A stretch of DNA of 64,000 nt from Brachypodius melanocephalos (taxonomy: Eukaryota > Chordata > Aves > Passeriformes > Pycnonotidae), in NCBI GenBank assembly GCA_013398615.1, contig VZSR01000055.1, positions 4,850,717 to 4,914,716 of the forward strand. The letters are read 5' to 3'. The first letter of the stretch is position 1, and each line of letters starts with the position of its first letter. Both the position numbers and the translations under genes were made by a program. The notes under the pieces were generated by a model, which was not told the origin of the DNA, made no database searches, and saw nothing but the letters and a program-made list of their open reading frames with translations. Below, one piece after another: positions 57,418 to 64,000 of this stretch.

Positions 57418-58007
57418 TGTTGGAACCCTGGGCACTGAAAATTTCAGGCTTTCTGTGCTGACAGGCACTGACCCTCAAGAAAACCCTGCATTCAACCTGA
57501 GGCCATGGAAGAGGCTTCCAAAATTGACTGATAAATCTGGGATTATGAATGTGTAGTTTAAACAGAACTGTGTAATATCACACAGTAGAAAACTTTAAAG
57601 TTTTAAAATATAGTAATATATATATAAAGCAAGAGAGAATTTTTAGGGCAGAAGCTAGCCCTTCTTTTTCACCTTCTTCATGAGTCTAAGTAGTATTTTT
57701 AATTAGATAAAAAGGTCTGCATTGTGGACCACAGGTTATTAGTTTAAAAGTTATTAGGTTAAAAGTAAAAATAATTTAGGTCTCATTTCTTTATTGGACA
57801 ATTTGTGCAAAAAAGGCCTTGCAGAGAGAGAGATATGGCTGCATTTTTAGCTTGTTAGCTAGAAGTGCTACAGAACTCACGGCTTGCAACACTATAATAT
57901 AGACAAAAACTAACAAACATCTGAGTCCAAACAAGAAATACCATTTTGCTCATTTAATCCCAACTCTAGAAAAAAAAAAAAAAAAAAAAAAACCACAAAA
58001 AAAACCA
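57418..58007 (+). mobile_element. Solo LTR (LTR-C family), second copy
   Basis: The 590-bp element begins TGTTGGAACCC and ends AAAACCA. It is flanked by perfect 6-bp direct repeats ACTCAC (57412-57417 and 58008-58013). It is collinear with the reverse complement of 28769-29334. Shared blocks are TTTCTGTGCTGACAGGCACT, AATATAGTAATATATATATA, TTTTTCACCTTCTTCAT, AAAAGTAAAAATAATTTAGG and TAGCTAGAAGTGCTACAGAA (the last as TCAGCTAGAAGTGCTGTAGAA in the 29-kb copy). A TATA-like element lies at 57617-57629. The poly(A) signal seen in the other copy is mutated here to AACAAA. A run of about 23 A (57970-57992) has expanded near the 3' end. The 6-bp duplication suggests an ERVK-like integrase. Internal retroviral sequence is absent. 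Confidence 0.9.
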
Positions 58008-59291
58008 ACTCACCATCTCAGGAGCTGCACCCCAGACACTGCTGCTCTTCTCTCTCCTGTATTGGGTGGAGTAGATTTGGTTATCAGGGGAGAGAAATTA
58101 TGAAGAGCTGCTATTTGCCAGGTTCACAGATTGCCTGAGATGTTTTTACCATTTTCATTCTCTTCCCTCATAAACCAATCTAATGCTAATCTCTTTTAAT
58201 GCTGGGCTCTCCACAGAACAAAGGGCAGGGAAAAATCTCATAGATTCTATCTCACTTGGTAACTATTTTCTCCCTAACGTTAGGAACTTAGAGTGAAGCT
58301 GAGGTTGAAAAATCTGTCACTCTTCTGGATCCATTCCACATTCCCAGATCCTTTGCCAGTTTTATTAATGGAACAGATTTTTTTAATATAGATTAATTTG
58401 ACGAGGTGTTTGCTTTACTGTTTCTTCTGCCTTCATTAGCATTTGAGAGACATTTGATGATAAAGTCTTATTAGATCCATCACAGACATTGCAAGATCTG
58501 ACATTTCCTGGATGATCAGATGGGAATTAACTTTGGAGTACACTGTGATAGGCAGCATGTTGTGATATCCAAAGTTAACATGCTGCATATATGGGAATCC
58601 TTCCTGGTGCAGATTTGCCCACCTCTGGCGACACCAGTGGATTTCAGCAGACCAAAATTTGGCCTTTACCTGATACCTGGCTAAGGAGGCAAAAGGCTGC
58701 CATTCTGAGCATGGAAAGAAGAGCTCAGGCCAGCCCCTCACAGCTCCCTGTGCTCCTTGTGTGCCATGGGGTACCTTCAGACCCCTGCCTTCCATGGTGC
58801 CCTGCAGGGAGAAGCCCCAGGTCCCAAGGAAGAGCCCAGCTGTGCAGCAGGGCTGTGCCAGAGCAGAGGTCTGAGGACCACGGCATTCCCTTCCCTTCTT
58901 GGGGAATGCATCTGTGGACATTTCAAACACTGATGCCATCTGCAACATCCTTGACCAGCCTCCCAAGCTGGAAGTGAAACCCATCTACTTTGTGTTCCAT
59001 TCTCTGCTGAAGAACTGCCACTGGACCCCACACCTGCTTCTTCTCTGTAAATATTTTATTCTCAGGAAAGCCAGGTTGGTTGTTTTTCTTGACTTTAACA
59101 GTGCTGCTCTAGAATGCTTTGGAGCAAAAATGCACAGTTACAAAACCTTCTTTAGGTGATCACAGCAACATAAAGATGGCTGATTCAGAGAAGCTATGCA
59201 AGGTATCCTAGTGCATCACTGTGCTAGATGATCCAAGTATTTGCAGCTTTTATAATTTTCTAAGTCTGTATCAGTTGTTTGTAGATTTTAT

Positions 59292-59306
59292 AAAAAAAAA
59301 AAAAAA
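59292..59306 (+). repeat. Poly(A) run, 15 bases
   Basis: Uninterrupted A15 in AT-rich sequence. Confidence 0.85.
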
Positions 59307-59510
59307 CACCACTACAGATGAGAATAAGTCAGTGCAAACACATGAAAGCAGTTACAATAGCAGAGTACAATGGAAAAGCAAAAAAGCAATTACTTGCTTG
59401 TTGGTTTTGGCACTTGTTTGAGAAATGTCTAACACCATCACATCTCAAAATTACATGCAGCTAACCCCTACACTGGAAGCGCAGAAATATCTAGCATCAG
59501 TTTCAATAAC

Positions 59511-59542
59511 TGCTGCTGCTGCTGTGCAAACATATATATATA
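59511..59542 (+). repeat. (CTG)n and (TA)n microsatellites
   Basis: TGCTGCTGCTGCTG (four CTG units) is followed within 8 bases by ATATATATATA. Confidence 0.85.
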
Positions 59543-62500
59543 CAGAAACACACAAATTATTTAAGCAACATTACCTTAGAGTTTAATGTGTTTGCATTTC
59601 TTGCTGTAGGCACACCACAAGGCTGCTATCATAAAATATCCCACACCTACCAATTCCTTCTCAGCAGCTGGGTAGTTCCTTGAATTCCAATTATGTAGGC
59701 AGCCTTCACATTGAAGGTGCTACTCATTTTTGCCTTGTGATTCCACACTTCTGCTTGTGACACGAGCAGCAAAAAAATCTCCCACCATAAACTGTAGCTA
59801 CTCCAGGCTGGATCAACACAGTACTTCCCTATCCTCCAGGTCAAAATTTGCTGTTTTATTATTTCATGTGAATGGTGGTGTAAGTTTAAGGTCGTTTCAG
59901 TACTAAAGTCACTCCTACAGCTGAAAATTACTATGTCAGGACTAAAAATTCATGGAACATAAGTTACAGAGTTGAGTGCAATAAATGTAGAAGACAGAGG
60001 CACTTTAAAATTATCTTGGTGAATTATCTAAATCTGTCATTGTACACATACTTGACATATTTTTGTATATTTGTCTCATTTACTATAGATCAATCATTCT
60101 GAAGTAAAAGCATCAGGAAAGACAGAGACCTGAATGTAAATGGTTACCTTGAAAATTAACATGGGAAATCCCACAAAATTGACATGTTTGTACAAATTTC
60201 TCATCAAATTTTTTTGTAAAATTCTTTTGTTAAAAATAAATCCATGAACAAGTGAGAGTGGGCCACTGTATGGCAGTCACTGTATCTATAGATCATTAAG
60301 GAGATTCTTCAAGCTTCTCATTTACCACTGAGGAAAAAATGAAAATCTACCACATGAAATGCCAGCATAGATGGATGTCACAGTTCCTTTCACCACTCCT
60401 TTTCCTGAGCCTTAAACAGAAAACAAGCAGACCATCTCTCTTCTGTATAATGGGGAAAAAGGGGAAAAGGAACATCTGAGGAAAAGTGCTCCCAAGAGAT
60501 AGAAAGTAATGAGAGCAGATTTGTTCATTTGGGGTGTGCCTGGGGACAGCACTGTGGGCTTGGGGGAATATTTGAACCCATAGGTAGTGAAAAGTGCTGC
60601 AGCTTTTGAGGCTCTGATCAGTGATACTTCTAAAGGACTTACAATTCACCAGTTTATACACTCACAACCTTCACCAGCTAAGCTAGAGTTGCCTAGGAAC
60701 CATAATTTTCCCACGGATTGTCTTGAGAAGCGTTTTCCAAACGCCGTGGACTTTTCTGGATTCCCCTTCTTTGATCCCAAAACGAAACACCCAAAACATT
60801 CTGAACGATTCAGTGCTACACATAATTAAAAAAGGGATGTTAGATACAGCTCAAGGCCCTGCAGCTCAAACACAAACCTTGACCAAATCACTTCACTCCT
60901 TTCTTCCTCAATTTGTTTAAGCAGGAAGCAAGAACAAAGCCTCTCCCTTCACAACAGCTTAGCCAACAGGTTTGCAAAGTGTTTGGAGATCCCAGGGGAT
61001 AAGTCAGCACATCAAAGCATAAAATTTTGATTGCAAGGGGCAGGTATATTTTATAATATAACATTATTTAGCAAGGGGCTGGATAAATCAGAGTGCAGAG
61101 AATAAAAAGCAAGTGCATCAAAGGAAAAGTCTCCGTGTTCCATGTAAAAGCAGCCAGCCAGAGTCTCCTCACACCTCAGCTACTTTACAAAAGGCACACA
61201 ACCATCCACCACTCTCAGCTGAATGCCTCCAATTTATTAATTGCTCGCAGACAAGATAAGGAGATAGGAAACCTCTGATGCATGTAAATTCCATTGTTTG
61301 AAAGTGTAAGCTGTTTTCAAGTGTAAGGCTGCCTAACCCTGCAGAGTCGTGCCAGGTGTTTGGAGCTCTCTGTCAACACCTGAGTGTCAGACAGACACCT
61401 CCTGATATTCTTTTGTTTTACTTCAGTTTGCCTCGAGACAAGGAAGAACTCCCCTCCAAGAGCCAGCTAAACAACTTGGCAGTGAAAAAAGGAGGAAAAA
61501 AACTTGTGAAGAATCCACACTTCAGTAGGGGTAGTAACTAGAAAGAGCAGTGGCCAGCTTTGTGAAGCAGCTGGGAACAACAGGACAGGGATTTAGAACA
61601 ATGTTTTTAAATTTGCCAGAATTGAGCATGTAAAATCACAGTTTTCAGAATTAACCAGGAACTGAGGGGATCTGTGATCCTGCTATCAGCAACCTGTGTC
61701 CTCAGGCATGCTGGAGTCCTTTCCAAGGTAGGAGAAACTGTGTCTCCCCAAGGTCTCACACAGCATATTCAGAGACACTGCAAAAGTTTGGGGCAATCCT
61801 TCCCCTTCCCTCCCTCAACAAAAATTGCTCATGTTCCATTGTTCAAGCTGTTGAAAGACTTTCTTTGAGAAGTTGAAGCTTGATTCTGGTGACCTTGGGA
61901 CAGAATTCCAAAAATCACAGAAGATTTGCTGGCCTGAGCAATTGTACCCAGATCTTTCTCTGGGGTTTCCCTAAAGCAGCATCCAACCCTCTCATATATA
62001 GGAGCAGCAATTCACCCAGAAATAGTCATTTGTTGCTGACAGCCAAAAATACTATGCAATAAGCAGAATTCTTTCCTTATCTGCACTGGTTTTATACAAC
62101 CCAAGTCACAAGCTCAGTGAAAGAGCTTCTGATTTACAGCAGCTGGGAACAGAACCTGGAGAAAACATCTTTACAGTAAACCCCTCAGACCACTAAGTGC
62201 AGCTAACAGAGCCATACAGCAGCAAAACAGGGATAAATCATGCTCATGTTCTGGATCTCAGCAAAAGCACATCCTGCTTCACTCCATGACTTCCCCCCAC
62301 CCGGTACAGATGTGGATGGATTCCACTCATAACCATTCCAATACACTGGTCCATGTGAAGGTAAAGCCAATACTTTGAGGGGTGTGACTTTTTGGGGTTT
62401 TTCTTTTTGCTTTCAGATTGGTTCCTAAGACTTCCCTATTTCTCTAAAGGAGCTGCTTTAGGAGTTCATTCAGCCACCACTGCTAAGACAAAGTGGTTGT

Positions 62501-64000
62501 TGAGGAGAGCCTGAGGAAGCAAGAGGTGTGCTGCTTCCTGAAATGTAATCAGGGGAATCAGTAGTTCTGGGGAATCAATGCTATCAAAACAAAACAGTGA
62601 CTTGTTAATAGACAGCCTTGATTCAGAAGGGCAGATCAAGTGATGATTACACTTTTTCGGTTCATTCTTTGGATAAGGATTTTAACTTGTGCCACAGGTG
62701 AGTCTATAAAGGCACTGCTAGAATTAACTCAAACCAGATAGAAATCCCCTCATTATAAACAGCTGAACTCATAAATGCATTGCAGCCCACAGAAAGGAAG
62801 GAAAAGGGCTGGAAAGAGAAAACAATACATGTTTCTGCGTACACCATGAGCTGTTAAAAACATAATAACCCTTCTCTGACACCACTGCACTCTGGAAGGA
62901 TTTGGGATTTCTATCATTCAGTCAAATGAATCACTCAACCCATTCGGATCAGAAAAACAGTTCAGTGCTCCAATAGGCAACAATTCAATATATAGAAAAT
63001 GCAGTAAACTCACAGATGAACAAAGAGAAAGAAGCATCTCCTTCACAAGGTAAGTAAAGGGTGACAAAACAGACAAAATCTTGTGGACAAAGTAACTGAG
63101 GCATATATCAGATTTATGTCAGCATATCCTTGCCAGTGTTAGTCCCACCCACCAGCTAATCATCAATTTATTTTAATTGTGAGGGGCAGAGGCGACAGAT
63201 TCAGCTGTCACATTCTCAGAATAGACATCTTTCCTTTAAAATAGTTAGCAGGATCATCTATCTGTGCATATGGCCTTTCTTCAAGCAATATTTCCCTCTG
63301 CAGATGAAGCATGAGAGAAGCACCAGAATCTTTTCATTTACAGGACACTCAGCTTTACTTCAAAAAAAAATCTAGGGATCTCAAATAGCAAAGACACTTT
63401 TGGAAAGCAAGTATTCTACATCTTGTAGGTATTATTTTTAAAAAGGAAAAGGAAAAAGAAAGAATGCAGTTAGCACCTGATCATAGGGAAATTATACATG
63501 TGCAACTTAGATGTGAGAGTGCACACAGAGACAGCAGTGAAACGTATTGGGAAATTTTCTGAAGAATCTGAGCAGATTTAAATTCTTAAAATACAAACCA
63601 GAAAGAGTAGTAGCCTTAGCATTATTGTCCCTATTAAACAGTCACTTCCACAGGTGACAAAAGCCACACAACCTGCTTTTGCTGCTGAGTAAAAAAGTGC
63701 AAGGGGTTACAGAGCACCCCAAGAGAGCCTGCAGCTCCCAAAATATGCTCAGTGGTTGCTCCTGCAGATCAGGCCCAAGTGCTCAGTGAGAACACAGTGC
63801 CTTTAAATCTTTTTTTGCTGGTACAGTATGAATGTCTGCACCCTCTGCTTTGCTGGTGTCCTAAAGATGAACCTGGCCAGGATAATTGACTCTCAATCTT
63901 CCTGATATAGTTACTGAAAATAACTTCATCTAATGTAATCTCTTTATTACTACTGTAAAACACTTTACTCCTTCTGCAGGTCACAGGCAGAAGGGTAAGC

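Larger units (their letters stand above)
58014..64000. other. Unique non-coding sequence
   Basis: No gene is recognised. The longest frame in the window (58436-58984 -, 182 codons) lies here but shows no known domain. A weak MIR/L2-like stretch near 60870-60920 was judged insufficient. Simple repeats are listed separately. Confidence 0.5.

Noticed and set aside
57203..57556. 117-codon plus-strand frame sharing a peptide with the minus frame at 29226-29558
   Set aside because: The shared peptide is the translated LTR-C 5' end in both places, so it reflects LTR homology, not a gene family.
60860..60925. MIR/L2-like stretch (CTTGACCAAATCACTTCACTC ... TTCCTCAATTTG)
   Set aside because: One block of about 45 bases resembles the MIR core, but no second collinear block supports it.
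1..64000. tRNA, rRNA, snRNA genes or CRISPR arrays
   Set aside because: No cloverleaf with A and B boxes, no rRNA core sequence and no regularly spaced direct repeats were seen on either strand.

Overview
This window looks like 64 kb of bird nuclear DNA, most likely from a songbird (passerine) or close relative, and it appears to contain no protein-coding gene. The base composition is AT-rich with few CpGs. CR1 retrotransposon fragments on both strands include 3' ends of the avian type. Endogenous-retrovirus LTRs are present without internal genes. Relics of much older amniote repeats (a MIR-type SINE and a deep CR1 lineage) also survive. No bacterial, phage or plasmid signature is present: there are no operons, no ribosome-binding-site/ORF pairing and no CRISPR array. 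The longest open frame is 182 codons, about what chance allows in 64 kb of AT-rich DNA read in six frames. The window is best read as intergenic or deep intronic sequence.

Layout. 1-7.3 kb is unique sequence with A-rich tracts. 7.35-8.03 kb has a CR1 3' end and a truncated LTR (LTR-A family, + strand). 16.87-17.35 kb has a solo LTR (LTR-B) behind a 19-bp tandem duplication. 20.58-20.77 kb holds a MIR-like SINE relic. 28.48-29.50 kb is an old CR1 reverse-transcriptase fragment (- strand) split by a 566-bp solo LTR (LTR-C). 37.56-37.86 kb and 41.68-41.87 kb are further CR1 fragments. 44.20-44.65 kb is a complete LTR-A (- strand), followed by an ancient CR1 (44.91-45.60 kb). 47.64-48.35 kb is a CR1 interrupted by another CR1 in the opposite orientation. 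50.23-50.42 kb is an internally deleted ERVL-type LTR. 57.42-58.01 kb is a second LTR-C in the opposite orientation to the first, with a perfect 6-bp target duplication. The rest is unique AT-rich sequence with mono- and di-nucleotide runs, and several stretches whose look suggests conserved non-coding (enhancer-like) DNA.

No pathway can be assembled because there are no recognisable genes. The most informative content is historical. Nested insertions give a relative order of events: CR1 older than LTR-C at 28.8 kb, and + strand CR1 older than - strand CR1 at 47.9 kb. Terminal motifs and target-site duplications fix exact LTR boundaries at four of the six LTR-derived segments. I found no convincing new biological system. 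The best items for a second look are the nested elements, the ancient relics, the enhancer-like blocks and one protein-like 87-codon frame at 30.25-30.51 kb. Family assignments rest on remembered consensus sequences and comparisons within the window, not on a database search.
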